From contig OZ025249.1 in the NCBI GenBank assembly GCA_964019135.1, positions 14,409,088 to 14,473,087 on the forward strand: a DNA stretch of 64,000 nucleotides, written 5' to 3'. The notes under the pieces are model-generated. The model made no database searches and had not been told where the DNA came from. It saw only the letters and a program-made list of their open reading frames with translations. The DNA comes from Arenicola marina (taxonomy: Eukaryota; Annelida; Polychaeta; Arenicolidae). Each line of letters begins with the position of its first letter. Positions within the stretch are counted from its first letter, which is position 1. This document shows, one piece after another, positions 13,301-22,249 of this stretch. The position numbers and the translations under genes are program-made.

Positions 13301-16300
13301 ATCAGTAATTTACGCCTTGTGCTCACATTTTAATAAATCTGGTTATATATAATGGTCTTCGATATAATTATGAAGCTTATTATGCGATGTTTATTTTACC
13401 TATGTCACCACTTTTTTTGCTGTGTTTTATTCGTGCTTTGTTTCATTAAGACTGCTTAAAATATCAGGGCTACAGCCCGCCGATGTTTGCTGATGTTTAC
13501 CGAGGTCTGCTCAAAATCGCCGCGGCTCATTATGGGTGGCTTACCTTAAAAATATCTACAGATTAATCTGGTTTAAAAAAATGTATTTACAGGTTATTAC
13601 AGTAAAAATTGATTTCTTTATTACTTGCTATAGTTGACTAAGCTATAGAATGTATTGATAAAGATATTTTATTGATGAAATCTCTGCAGAAATCATATTA
13701 CCCCCTTAATGATTTGTTTCTGAGGTAAACATTTTGTACTTTTAAGATACACATTTTAAAATTGAGAATTATTAACCTGTATCAATAATGAATTAGTAGA
13801 TCTATGACTATTGCTGTTTTGGTCATTACTATTAGCCAGACTCAATAACTGCAATGAAACTTGTGGGTTAAAAATCGATTTCCAAAATATAAAAAAATTG
13901 TGGAAATCTAAAGTCATCTGGAGCATCTATAGAGTCTGCTGCTTTCTTTAATTTATATTCCTTTGGTATGTAGATATGTAAATATCCAATGTTATACTAT
14001 TATAATTACTTATTAAAGCATTATGCCGAGAACATTTTACCAGGTTTTATATTTCTAGATGATATGGCATATTGTGTGCAGGTAGTTGCATTTGCATCTT
14101 TTAGCCACTTTATTCTTTGATTGTCTCACTCCCTGCAAAGTAATATGATATTTTCAAACTGCCAGTTTTGCATCTGAGCTGTTTACCTTTTGCCAAACCT
14201 ACCGTAGTTTATCATTTGAGTAGTCATTATCAAAGTATTACCACACATTGACAATTTAATGGTGGATAATGAGACCTGTGTCCTATATGTAACAAAGTGC
14301 ACAATTGTCTTTACATGGATTCCTTGGATGGATTGCACTCACAATGTACGGTTAGTTGTTAATATTATCAGTAAGAAGAAATTATTAGCACGAGGGACAC
14401 ATTAGAAAAGAGACAAACAAAAATCTGGTAGTATTAAGTGTGCCCTGTGCTACATTCCCACTTCATAAACATATAATCTTTGTTTCAGAATGATTTCTCC
14501 GTGCTATTTACCGCCATGTCATATACTGTGGGTCTCGATCACTTCATTATGGTGCTATGTAAATTATTTTTTAATTGTTTGTATGTGCTAAATTGTTCAT
14601 GGCAAATACTGATAATCATATTATGAACAACAACAAAAATTATACCATTCAGTGGTTGTATCCCTAGCTGGACCAGTATTTTCATATTTTACTTTTTAAG
14701 ACAGTGTCTTTTTTATGCATGACTTAGTAATTTGTTGATGGCAATGTTACTTTTTCTAATCCTGTGCACAATTGTGATTTGACTAGCTAGAGGCAGTATA
14801 CTTGGAATATAGCATACATATTATGTAATGTTATCCTGCAGGCATCTTTGTGTATTATATCCAACATAACAGACAGTTATGTGCCGGTCTATTTGATTAA
14901 TATTGATAAAGTATCTATTCATTGTTATGATTTAAATTTGTATTTATTTTACAAATGGCCTATATAAGGCCATATCTATCAATAAAGTATCCTGTTCACC
15001 TTACCTGCTTTGTTATTTTCTGATTTCACACATACTTAGCAGTAGTATGTTTATATGTAGCTTGGTAAGTTTATCAGGATGTTTGAATTTAAAGAAATGT
15101 TCAAGCTAAGAAATCGAATCATTTTGATATTCAGAAATACTTTCTTTTTAGAAATAAAATACATCTCTTAGATGTATTTGTATAATGATATATACAATTT
15201 ATGATGAATGCACTTATAGTTTACTGAACACAGTTCAAGTTCGTGTTCAAAAATCCCTATATGGATATGTGTGGTTAAAAATATTCTTTTTAACAAATTT
15301 AAATAAATAAGTGAATATATAGCCCACCTGATTCTGAGCCACCACTAAAATTTTAGTCTAATTATGTTGGTTTAAGTTTGCAGACTTATGACCTAGCAAT
15401 ATTGTAATCAATAACCCGTTTCGCCTAAATTGCCTTCATATCTTCTTTTTTCATAACTGCGTGTCCCATAGATCTATCTATATTGTCCTCTTTAAACGCT
15501 TTACAAATATTTGCCCAGATTAGTCCCGGGTATAAAAAGGTCATTATGATAATCCGCACCCAAACATTATATCAGTCCTGGTTAACATAATTTGTATGGC
15601 CCGAGTTGTTTCACGCACGGACGTGGTGTGCAAGCGTAGCATGACTTGCTGTAGTGAACCGCGGCCAGAAGGGCCCATGTGGGCGATAATAGGCATAATT
15701 GCACTAAAATCGACTTTCGTGTCCCGTAAAGGCTCACCGAAGTTATAATTGCCTGCAATTTTATGTTTTAGTGTCCAATCAACATGCAATCAACAATTTA
15801 AATCTGCGCGTAAATGTGGATAGAAATGCTGATCAGAATATATCTAAGTTTTATGCATCGAGAGTCTAATCTGTACAAAATGGCCTGTCCTGGCGATTTC
15901 GACCTGCATTTCAAGTGAGGAATACGGCTTTATAGACTGGGGAGCTCTCGGGAGCTCTTCCGGAATTTTTGATAGAGTAGTCTGTTATGATGTATTTCAT
16001 GTTTTTGAAAAGCTAGGTTCGTCTTTAAAAATTGGAAATATTTTCAATTGAAAAAAATTGCCCTATTTGTTTACTTTTTCGCATTATCTTTTTAGTCGAG
16101 TTTGACTGGAAATTACTTTTCGTAGAGGGTCCATCGAAAGCATATAAAGAAACTGTTTGGATAACTGAAGTCGCATTCCCCAAAAGGATTTTTCAAAATG
16201 TTGATACCTTAGTGGAAATATAGACAAAAATTCAACACCACTGAAAGCCAATTTATCGAAGCGAGCACGTGTACGGCGAAAAAATGTAAAGACACGTGCG

Positions 16301-19300
16301 CATGCGTCGTCCAACCCCCCCTGCCACGGGCCATACTGCTTTGCCAGATACAGAACAATGTATTCTTTATGGCTATATCTGCTTCGTGTCTATATTGCAA
16401 ACACATCGGTGATATTATGATTGCTAACTTCATATATTTACCAACAACTGCCGATTTATTTTGCATAGTAGTATAATATATTGCACTTTTAAGATAGATC
16501 CGGCTAAAAATACATGTTTACATTAACAAATTGCAGATTACAGACGCCTTTACCATGGCAGCTAGCATACTTCAGATGATTATCTCTAATGGTCACCTAT
16601 CATACCTGTGCCCGATGGAATGAAAATGCCTAAGAGCTTGGACGATTAACTTTAGGGAGGATTAATCCCCAGTGGCGGATCCCGTTTGGGGAGGGGGGGG
16701 GCATAAGGGGTACGTGCCCCCTTTTACGACGTAACAAAGCCAGTTAAGTCCATTTTGGCGGCATTTACACGTTGAAATGATACAAATATGCACCCCTTTT
16801 TCAGAATCGTGCCCCCCCCCCCTTTGGCAAAATCCTGTGTCCGCAACTAATCCCAGCGAAGTCGGTATGCCCAGATTCACTTTTTCATGGCAGGGGGTGA
16901 AATTTAACAGTAACTTTTATAACCAGTAATGTCTATGCCTCTTTGGTGAATTGGCATACTAGGCCAGACTCGAAAAATAACTCTAGGTTGGAATGGCTGT
17001 ATGGACGTATTTAACAGATTTTAAGGTCAAAGCGAGCAGGCGTCAAACATGGTTAAAAAATGCGGGATATATGTCATGTAGGTTTGCCCAAAATGTCGTT
17101 GACTGGAATAGGCGGCCATTCCATACCTATCTCTTCAGACTGGTAAGCCCAATGTATGCCAGTTCACAACATGTTATCCATGTGTTTCCCATGGAACAGG
17201 TGGCAAACTAGGTATAACCTTCGATGTTCCCAAGACTATCTTCGTGCAGAACCCGGAGGGGGGGGGGGATGTGGTGACTGAAACTTTGAAAGTATGCGTT
17301 TAAAGCACAGCGGGTTTACCGGGAAAAATGATTTAACCCCATTGAGTCTGCATGGAACTGCGACATACAGAGGGTCAACGAAAAAATACCCCCCCGCGAG
17401 CGGGTTTTGGAAGTGAAAAAGGTGGGGCTTTAAAGCGGAAACCGCCCAAACCCAGCGATGTATTAAGTACCCACTCCCTCCGGGGCACAGAATTCGCCTT
17501 ATTCACGGAATTGCCATATTGACGCAAAATGAGGCTGTGCCTGCAAACACAAACTGCGTGACTCGCCCAACACGTGAAATCTAATGGGAGACACTGTTGC
17601 AGGTTCGCTGCGAAATAGCTCCCGGGTGATTTCAGTAATGACATTACCGATTTCAGGCAGATGAAAAGGGTTTGTGTGTGTGTTCTGGAGCAAGTACATG
17701 TGAAAAAGGAGGGTCTTTTGGGGCGAGTATACTTGAAAAAAAGTGGAGTATTTCCCGCGGCATGCAGCAAGGGTCAATTGGCATGAAAGCCCCTCATATT
17801 TTTTAACTCGCTTTCCACGTCAGCTGAAATCTTTGTGCTGTGACATATTAGTCTATGGACCTACTATTGTTTTTGCTTTTATTATGAGTATTTTTATTGT
17901 ATTGAGTGAGTATTGAGTATTGAGTAAATCCTATGACCCGGACATTCTTTGCCTACTACTCATATGATAGACCCACGTGAAATGGCACAATAGGCCTATA
18001 GCCTTACAGGCTGGAAGTGCCGTTAAACCCAAATCAAACCACATGAAAACTTGTGCACACAAGCGTTGTTGAATCCCGTGTTTTAACTGGGGGGATATTA
18101 TGCTGGGTTTATGGAATTATGCTGACATATTTTATTTCATGAAAGGACCAATGTGGCAATAATTCTACCCCCCCCGCCCCCCACCCCCACCCCCTCCATG
18201 CACGTATTGATTGACTATGCCTGTGCCGTTGCATGAACTAATCTTAAAACAGTGATGACCACTTTTATGGGAGAATATGGTTGTTGCACGAAATGCAGGG
18301 AAAAAATTAACTGCACCCATCGAGAATTGAACGCACGACCCCAGTATCGAAAGGTAAAACGCTCTACCGACTGAGCTACGAAGTCTTCAACGTTACGCAA
18401 TGCGTTTCAGTGCGTCATATTTTACCTCCAGCAACCATTCCCTGCAAAGTTTGTAATAAGAACACCATTAACGTTTGATTTAATCTACCGTTAACTTTCC
18501 AAGAGACAAATCAACGTATGGACCTTAGCTATCTTCCACTAAGCAGATAAGCTCTGTTGAAGCGATAGCATCCCACTGCTGGTTGGGGATACCCCCAGCT
18601 AGAGGGGGTCAAACGTTCCGTGTGGCATAGGCTTACACGTTCGGCTATTGTCAAATGTGCTCGAAAAAGATTAACATATGCAGAAATAGGTCTTATTTGT
18701 TAATTAGTTTGAACAATAAAGACCTGACAGACTAAATAGTGACCATTGATGGCACGAGAGAAAGGCCCTTGTGCCACTCACCATGGCCACACATATGCAC
18801 TAGGCAGATCAATACAAAGTGGTCTAGTGGGACTGTTCTGAGATACCTAGCCGTTCGCGCGCAAAAACTTGCAGGTATAGCCTCGTTCTCGCGTGGGAAT
18901 TCCCAACATGTGAATAAGGCGAATAGGGGGCTAGGCACCTCTCTACCATGACACTTCTCATTGTCGCGATATGATCTTTAGAGGTCAATATAAAGGGTCC
19001 TACATTCTGTGGTTGAAGATCTACATATCGATGTACCTATATTCGGCACAATTAAAAACGGTATTGTGTAGGACATTACGTTAGAGAGCTCTCAAGAAAG
19101 AGTTCGCGTCTTCTATAATACGTCACCCATATCCCAAAATTGCCATTCCAGTATTTAGTCATATAAATTGTACATGGGTGCGATGAGGCATACATAACAC
19201 CTTGGTCTAAATTATATATCATTATTTTGTGATAGCTGAAGTTAAAAATGTAGACCTGTGACGTTGCCACGGGGGAGGGCGCGTTAGTCTGGTGTAAGCG

Positions 19301-21685
19301 AACCGGATGTTGACTGGTTCTGACCATGGGTAGGGGGACGGGGGTGGAGGGGGGGGGGCTGCACCCCCAGCCAGACTACCGGTCTATAGTAAATCGACCA
19401 CTTGCCTCAAATCATGTTCAGACACAACATTAAAATAAATTAATATGTGTGTTATTATGTTAATATATCATTTGATGAAACCACAACATCAATGTATCTG
19501 GTACACCGGCTATGGAGGTAGGCGGTTTCTACTAGTTGACACCCTTATCGACTCTTACCTATCTGACAGGCCTCGCCGCTCCAGGTGAACAGACCAGGAC
19601 TGTCCTGGGCACACTCTCCCGGACATACTCCCGTGTTCGGATCACAGGTGGCGCCACCGGCACAGTGACACCGGAACTCACAGGCCGAATTGTTCCCGAA
19701 CAGACACGAAGCTGGTTGGGGAAAGAAACTTAGTGTGAGACATAAACAAGCGTTCTTTTGGTTAACAACAAAAAGCTTTTATTTCAAATTGCGCAATAAT
19801 GACGGCGAACCCAGCACACCGCGCTGGGATGGGCGAGACTGGTTCGGGCAGCTTTACCTGTGACTACTATTATCATACGCCAGGTTGAGGTGTTGGGCTC
19901 ATATCGTAGAAGTTCAAAAAAGTAGGCATTGTAATATAGAACCACAAGGTATGGTAAATTTTGTGTTAAACATGGTGACTATCTTTTCGAATATCATTTT
20001 ACTCTGGTGTGTATATTACATGCTTCAAGTCGGGATAAGAGACGGGCTATATACACGTTACCCCACGTCCCAAAAACTGTGTAAGAATATTTGGCAGTAA
20101 AAACGAAAACATCATCACGAACTTCGCCATTTTTGTTTACGAAGCATTTCACTCATTTCTGTCATCGCTGTAGCTGACGTTTTTATATAGGCATGTATGT
20201 CACCTATTTGAATATTGTATTGAAGAGGGCGTTGTGCCCAAATACTGAACAAACATTTTAGTTACGGGTTAGGTGCGTGCGCATTCACGCGGCATGCCGA
20301 TTGTATCGTGCACCGGACGTGAACAGTGTGCGCATTCCATTGGAACAGGCATAACCCTATCGGCACACCCAGAATTGCCCGGGCGGGATACCGATCTTGG
20401 CCCAAAGAAAAAAGGGCGCTGTGTCATGCCCCAAGGGGTGAGTACTATTATATCAATCTGGTGGCGGTGGGGGGGGGGGGGGGGTCGCCGGCCCCCCGGA
20501 ATGCCTGAGAGAGCGGACATTTGTGAGAAAAAAGATATCCCTATATAGTGGATATTTTAAAACTTGCGACTAGGGGGGTGGCAGGGCTCTGAAAATGTCT
20601 ACAAAAGGGGGCCAAGTGTTTTTTGCGTTTTTTCGTTTCACTGTGAACTGCAAATGAGGAAAATAATTCTTCGTGAACTGGAGATGGCGTATTAGCCGAC
20701 CATTGTGATCAAATGATTTCATTTATCCTGAACTGGGAATTTTGATTAAATAACCGGGAATCGGGAAACCGTCAATTTGTATAATGTATTCGCTCTCATT
20801 ATTGTACGCAGGGAGTTTAATCGTTTAATTCACCGTCAACTGTGAATAAAGAAATGGCTTATTCATGATCTTTGAACATGATTCCCATTGCCGCCCGCCC
20901 CCCTGTCTCCCCCACACATAGAGCGGGTCAACGGAAAAAAATCAAGAAAAAGAGCTTCACCGCTCAACCACCCCAAACCCAGCAATGTATTAAGTACCCT
21001 CCCTCCCTGCGATCAAAGTGGTCGGTCTACAATACTCAATATTGCTTGGCAGACTAGTCAACAGTAGATCTCTCGCTTGGCAAACACTCAAAACGCCAGT
21101 CATGCATGTCGTGTGTGTGTGTGCGTGTGTGGGAGGGGGGGGGGGGGAGGGGCGGAGGGCATGTGTCATACTGTCACATATTGGTCGTCATTTAGTACTG
21201 TCGTGGTAGAATTTCAACAAAACAATAAACGGTCAGATTCGTTTACGTTGAATTTTCCCCGATCTCACTGTGTCGAAGATGTATAACGGAGTCGACCAAT
21301 CAATATTATAAGCTAACGTACTTTAAGCTTTGAGTAGGCCTACAGAAAATGCTAAAAAGTCAAGGCGAATGGGCCCTGCCTCCAGCCAGAAGCCAGAAGA
21401 AAAATCGTCGTCAGAATACAATAAAACATGACTATTGATGATGCAGGGACCGTTGAATATGCTATGGTTGATAACTACATAACCACTATATCAGTACCAA
21501 GTAGTTTCATATCATACGTATATCAAACTATAGAGAAATAGTCCCTGTGACATTCAATCTATATATATTGGCGTACAGCGTGTATGAGCTTAGATATGTT
21601 TGTAACACTCACCGTCAGCTGGTCTTCTAGACACTTGTATGAAAACCATGACCAATAGAGAGAATCGAACTATTAAATACGCCAT
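1087..21685 (-). CDS. Gene A: EGF / F-type lectin / FN3 transmembrane receptor (spliced, 8 exons in window)
   Basis: I joined eight minus-strand exons, each flanked by AG and GT: 21685-21613, 19711-19559, 11682-11461, 4796-4554, 4366-4280, 4005-3853, 2921-2592 and 1361-1087. All seven junctions are phase 1, and the sum is 1536 bases (512 codons) without a stop. Order of domains: signal peptide, 8-Cys laminin/EGF-like module, one F-type lectin (fucolectin) domain, short Cys-rich module, EGF-like module, FN3, transmembrane helix, Ser/Thr/Pro-rich tail with a GYESLGEK tyrosine motif. It resembles MEGF10/Ced-1/Tie-like scavenger or adhesion receptors with an inserted lectin. No kinase domain is visible. 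Recognition of glycans or microbes is inferred from the family. The tail either continues to an exon left of the window or ends by read-through 19 codons past the exon-8 donor. It sits in tandem with gene B, and its introns carry LINEs and MITEs. Confidence 0.75.
1362..2591. other. Gene A intron 7
   Basis: I see no gene. The part at 1362-1750 is collinear with 47.73-48.26 kb. A short dispersed repeat (GGTAAGGACGG with AGTCTGCCGTAACC) at 2309-2364 recurs at 38945-39000. Confidence 0.6.
2592..2921 (-). CDS. Gene A exon 7: fibronectin type III domain
   Basis: This is a 330-base phase 1-1 exon with acceptor CATTTTCCAG and donor GTGAGT. It encodes 110 residues. Typical FN3 landmarks are the FAEVVWEQN strand B, YGYRISYRTSG strand C, the TISGLTHNTRYDFKVEQYRA stretch and closing LTVRTLS. 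The NVTV site may be glycosylated. One FN3 domain per exon bounded by phase-1 introns is the usual arrangement in receptors. No counterpart was found in gene B between 47.95 and 56.2 kb. The exon is symmetric, so its loss would not break the frame. Confidence 0.8.
2922..3852. other. Gene A intron 6 with an unrecognised ORF
   Basis: A 77-codon minus ORF at 3592-3359 starts MVAPVLAAFLVFMGVSRG, has a hydrophobic first half, and ends at TGA. I do not recognise it and see no convincing splice sites. It may be chance or an old repeat. Nothing else stands out. Confidence 0.3.
3853..4005 (-). CDS. Gene A exon 6: second EGF-like module
   Basis: This is a 153-base phase 1-1 exon with acceptor ACATTACAG and donor GTACGT. 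It encodes ECDYRTYGMNCAENCTGHC, then YSCSPTDGSCPGGCQQW and a YTGTNCGVFIG end. Eight cysteines with the YG-NC-C and GSCPGGC-W-G-C pattern mark a MEGF/laminin-type EGF module. It runs straight into FN3 exon 7 (phase 1). Gene B has a close paralogue at 56200-56352. Confidence 0.75.
4280..4366 (-). CDS. Gene A exon 5: short Cys-rich module
   Basis: This is an 87-base phase 1-1 exon with acceptor TATATTCCACAG and donor GTAAGG. It encodes CGECQDCSQVIGCRSCSAT and then LKRPQCAE (29 residues, seven cysteines counting the last). I know no named domain for it. It looks like a half EGF/laminin module used as a linker between the lectin and the second EGF module. The intron upstream is only 187 bases and is almost wholly a 49-bp tandem repeat whose unit includes this exon's acceptor and first bases. 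Gene B has the matching exon at 56767-56853. Confidence 0.7.
4367..4530 (-). repeat. 49-bp intronic minisatellite carrying splice-site copies (gene A)
   Basis: The ACAACCTGTG core recurs 49 bases apart at 4362, 4411 and about 4460, with a decayed unit beyond. On the minus strand each unit reads like an acceptor (TTCCACAG) followed by GTTGTGGTGAGTGTC and CAGGACTGTTC, that is the first 25 or so bases of exon 5. It fills nearly all of the 187-base intron. Confidence 0.8.
4554..4796 (-). CDS. Gene A exon 4: F-type lectin domain, C-terminal half
   Basis: This is a 243-base phase 1-1 exon with acceptor TACCCACCAG and donor GTAAGT. It continues the lectin fold: AMRLSDLDVVVMGGPSGSH, then CGHYAESPPQAFANNTWRG, then NISCDAHPVGRYVIIER and the closing LCEVVVTGHESN. 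The C-x-GRYV and LCEVEVxG strands are hallmarks of fucolectin domains. NNT and NIS are possible glycosylation sites. It joins in frame to exon 5 as ESNSCGECQDC. The paralogous exon at 57.3-57.6 kb carries a stop. Confidence 0.8.
4797..6440. other. Gene A intron 3, left part
   Basis: No gene. The part at 4.80-5.05 kb is collinear with 57.58-57.80 kb. The rest is AT-rich, with a poly-G tract at about 6237-6254. Confidence 0.6.
6460..9357 (+). mobile_element. Degenerate LINE: endonuclease, RT and C-terminal Cys motif
   Basis: A forward-strand non-LTR element is broken by several frame shifts and stops. Endonuclease: FILMGDFNTRTG (6601-6640) and NGARLIDYCITSSEL (6850-6905). RT: LTPIHKKGSKSDVGNYRG (7530-7590), AFDFVPHLLLFHRL, GAQQGCMISPLLFILYLN and LMLYADDLIQCSDL (8080-8120). 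Late region: ILMYAAEVWGYNIYDN (8420-8465) and CHFCSLNEEEVVEDEFHFIC with CPEYQELRSRYLPN (9050-9150). The 3' end is an A-rich CTAAACCTAAA tail at about 9357. The style is CR1/Jockey-like. It is antisense to gene A inside intron 3 and clearly inactive. Confidence 0.85.
9358..9929. other. Intronic spacer
   Basis: A GC-richer stretch at 9.5-9.9 kb with no gene I can support; the short ORFs lack recognisable domains. Confidence 0.5.
9930..10375. repeat. Degenerate tandem repeat (TGTAGGCGCTATGTAGGTC-like)
   Basis: Variants of GTAGGCGCTATGTAGG and CAATGTGCGC-CTGTAGG recur irregularly about every 30-45 bases. It appears to be an old, eroded minisatellite. Confidence 0.7.
10376..11460. other. Gene A intron 3, right part
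   Basis: No gene. The part at 10.98-11.20 kb aligns with 63.30-63.60 kb (shared GTAGAT, CTCATTA-CAAACATCTT and GGGTAGGCATT blocks), marking the duplicated lectin locus. Confidence 0.6.
11461..11682 (-). CDS. Gene A exon 3: F-type lectin domain, N-terminal half
   Basis: This is a 222-base phase 1-1 exon with acceptor TTTTATCAG and donor GTGAGA. It opens with NVANGKPTNQTGQW, followed by YQAVDGLVIDGT, a CAHPAAGDGNHAKW segment and WTVDLGGDYVIHNVTVFNT. These match the F-type lectin family (eel fucolectin, tachylectin-4): the NVA-GKP start, the AVDG motif, the conserved C-H and the W-x-VDLG strand. The fold is completed by exon 4. NQT and NVT are possible N-glycosylation sites. The usual Arg-Gly-Asp-Cys-Cys sugar-binding loop is replaced by NTDNYLGAMR across the exon junction, so fucose binding is uncertain. 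Confidence 0.8.
11705..11795 (-). pseudogene. Decayed partial copy of the F-type lectin N-half exon
   Basis: Just upstream of intact exon 3 the minus strand again reads RGKPT, then, after a frame slip, a stretch equivalent to YQAVDG (DQAFDGKVIDLTHT). It aligns with the first half of exon 3 and stops there. It lacks a recognisable second half and the frame is broken, so it is a tandem exon-duplication relic. A long poly-G run lies directly beside it (11808-11832). Confidence 0.55.
11800..12716. other. Gene A intron 2: poly-G tracts and AT-rich DNA
   Basis: Long G runs lie at 11808-11832 and 12305-12316. No gene seen. Confidence 0.5.
12717..13549. mobile_element. MITE with 17-bp perfect TIRs and TTAA target duplication (piggyBac-like)
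   Basis: TTAA at 12717-12720 is followed by GGTAAGCCACCCATAAT (12721-12737). The exact reverse complement ends at 13545 and is followed by TTAA (13546-13549). The interior is 825 bases of AT-rich, non-coding DNA. TTAA target use is the hallmark of piggyBac-type transposases. The terminal bases are not the usual CCC, so the family is a guess. Confidence 0.75.
13550..16661. other. Long AT-rich intronic stretch
   Basis: I find no exon with domain or splice support. An 81-codon minus ORF at 15789-15544 resembles nothing I know. Confidence 0.5.
16662..16854. mobile_element. hAT-like non-autonomous element (CAGTGGCGGATCC type)
   Basis: CAGTGGCGGATCC at 16670 and the imperfect inverse TCCTGTGTCCGCAAC near 16832-16846 form TIRs. 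The interior carries G-rich (16690) and C-rich (16811) arms typical of these foldback elements. The flanks TTAATCCC (16662-16669) and CTAATCCC (16847-16854) match in seven of eight bases, as an 8-bp hAT target duplication would. Confidence 0.6.
16855..18309. other. Gene A intron 2, middle
   Basis: Apart from the dispersed repeat at 17.4 kb and C-rich runs at 18.17-18.20 kb, I see nothing gene-like. Confidence 0.4.
17375..17480. repeat. Dispersed repeat, copy 1
   Basis: A block with AGGGTCAACGAAAAAA, CCAAACCCAGC-ATGTATTAAG and TACCC recurs at 20920-21015 in the same orientation. Origin unknown. Confidence 0.6.
18310..18390 (-). repeat. tRNA-derived sequence (SINE head or tRNA pseudogene)
   Basis: The minus strand has an A-box (TAGCTCAGTCGGTAGAGC) and a B-box-like GTGCGTTCAATTC about 30 bases apart. 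The acceptor, anticodon and T stems do not pair well, so I do not call a functional tRNA. Confidence 0.55.
18391..19558. other. Gene A intron 2, right part
   Basis: Nothing recognised; a poly-G run lies near 19350. Confidence 0.4.
19559..19711 (-). CDS. Gene A exon 2: laminin/EGF-like module
   Basis: This is a 153-base phase 1-1 exon with acceptor CCCCAACCAG and donor GTAAGA. It encodes a 51-residue module with eight cysteines (SCLFGNNSACEFRCHC, then ATCDPNTGVCPGECAQ, then a WSGEACQ end). The C-H-C, CDP-TG-CP-G-C and W-G-C spacing is the pattern of laminin-type EGF modules in MEGF/Ced-1 and Tie-like receptors. It is the same length as exon 6, as expected for duplicated exons. The junction to exon 3 gives CQIG followed directly by NVANGKP, the usual opening of an F-type lectin domain. 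Confidence 0.75.
   Translation of the reverse strand, partial: LRVCSGTIRPVSSGVTVPVAPPVIRTREYVRESVPRTVLVCSPGAARPVR
19712..21612. other. Gene A intron 1
   Basis: This contains a poly-G run (about 20468-20484), copy 2 of the dispersed repeat (20920-21015) and a GT/G-rich microsatellite (21110-21150). No exon seen. Confidence 0.5.
21613..21685 (-). CDS. Gene A exon 1: signal peptide (cassette 1)
   Basis: The ATG is at 21685-21683. It encodes 24 residues, beginning MAYLIVRFSLLVMVFIQVS, then a GTGAGT donor after one base of the next codon (phase 1). A hydrophobic core after an Arg fits a cleavable signal peptide. The joined codon G|CT gives Ala, leading into SCLFGNNSACEF of exon 2. The start is chosen because two other cassettes (32.2 and 36.5 kb) have their ATG at the matching place. 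Upstream sequence at 21.70-21.83 kb is alignable with 36.55-36.67 kb, which suggests a shared promoter or 5' UTR. The transcription start is not visible. Confidence 0.7.
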
Positions 21686-21881
21686 GGTCAAAAACTCAAC
21701 TATCTTGGTGTCTCAACGCCGGCGGTAAAGCAGTAGATGTATATATAACCTCCAACCAACGAGTAAGAGCAACTTCTTTGCAATGGCGACGCGACCGAGT
21801 GAGTTTGCACGAGGAAGTTTTTACCCTGTAAACACAAAATCCAGCACCAAGTGAGCCGAGTTCCAGGCGCAGCTATAACAG

Positions 21882-22235
21882 AATAGCCCTGATACACCGC
21901 TCGCATACGCGCTGGTACCCGATGCGCTAGATAGCCAAGACGTACTAACCACATGAGACCAGGAATCGGTGAGGGTATCCGTGCATCGTATAGCTATTTG
22001 CCCTTATCAATAAATCACCTACCAACCAAAGTGATCAAAAGTAATTCCACCAGTGTGGAACTTTTCTTGCGTTGTCTTCTATTCGCCAAAACGTATTCTC
22101 GACGTCGTGCTATTTAGTGCATTTTTAAAATGCAATTTGCCGATAAGGGCAAATAGCTACAAGATGCACAGACAATATCCACTAATTCCTGGTCTCATGT
22201 GGGTTCTACTCCATGGCTCTCTCGCGCGCGAGAAA
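21882..22235. mobile_element. Foldback element with about 85-bp inverted arms
   Basis: The arm at about 21925-22008 (CACATGAGACCAGGAAT ... TAGCTATTTGCCCTTATC) is repeated inverted at about 22142-22225. A related piece with the same AGCCCTGATAC start and one arm is at 43804-44155. The right arm abuts the 64-bp minisatellite. Confidence 0.7.
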
Positions 22236-22249
22236 ACAAGACATTATGC

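Noticed and set aside
15544..15789. 81-codon minus ORF in gene A's long intron
   Set aside because: It could be an extra exon, but no cysteine pattern, domain or matching phase-1 splice pair was found, and the in-frame join of exons 2 and 3 does not need it.
18310..18390. A functional tRNA gene
   Set aside because: A- and B-box-like strings are present but the stems do not pair.
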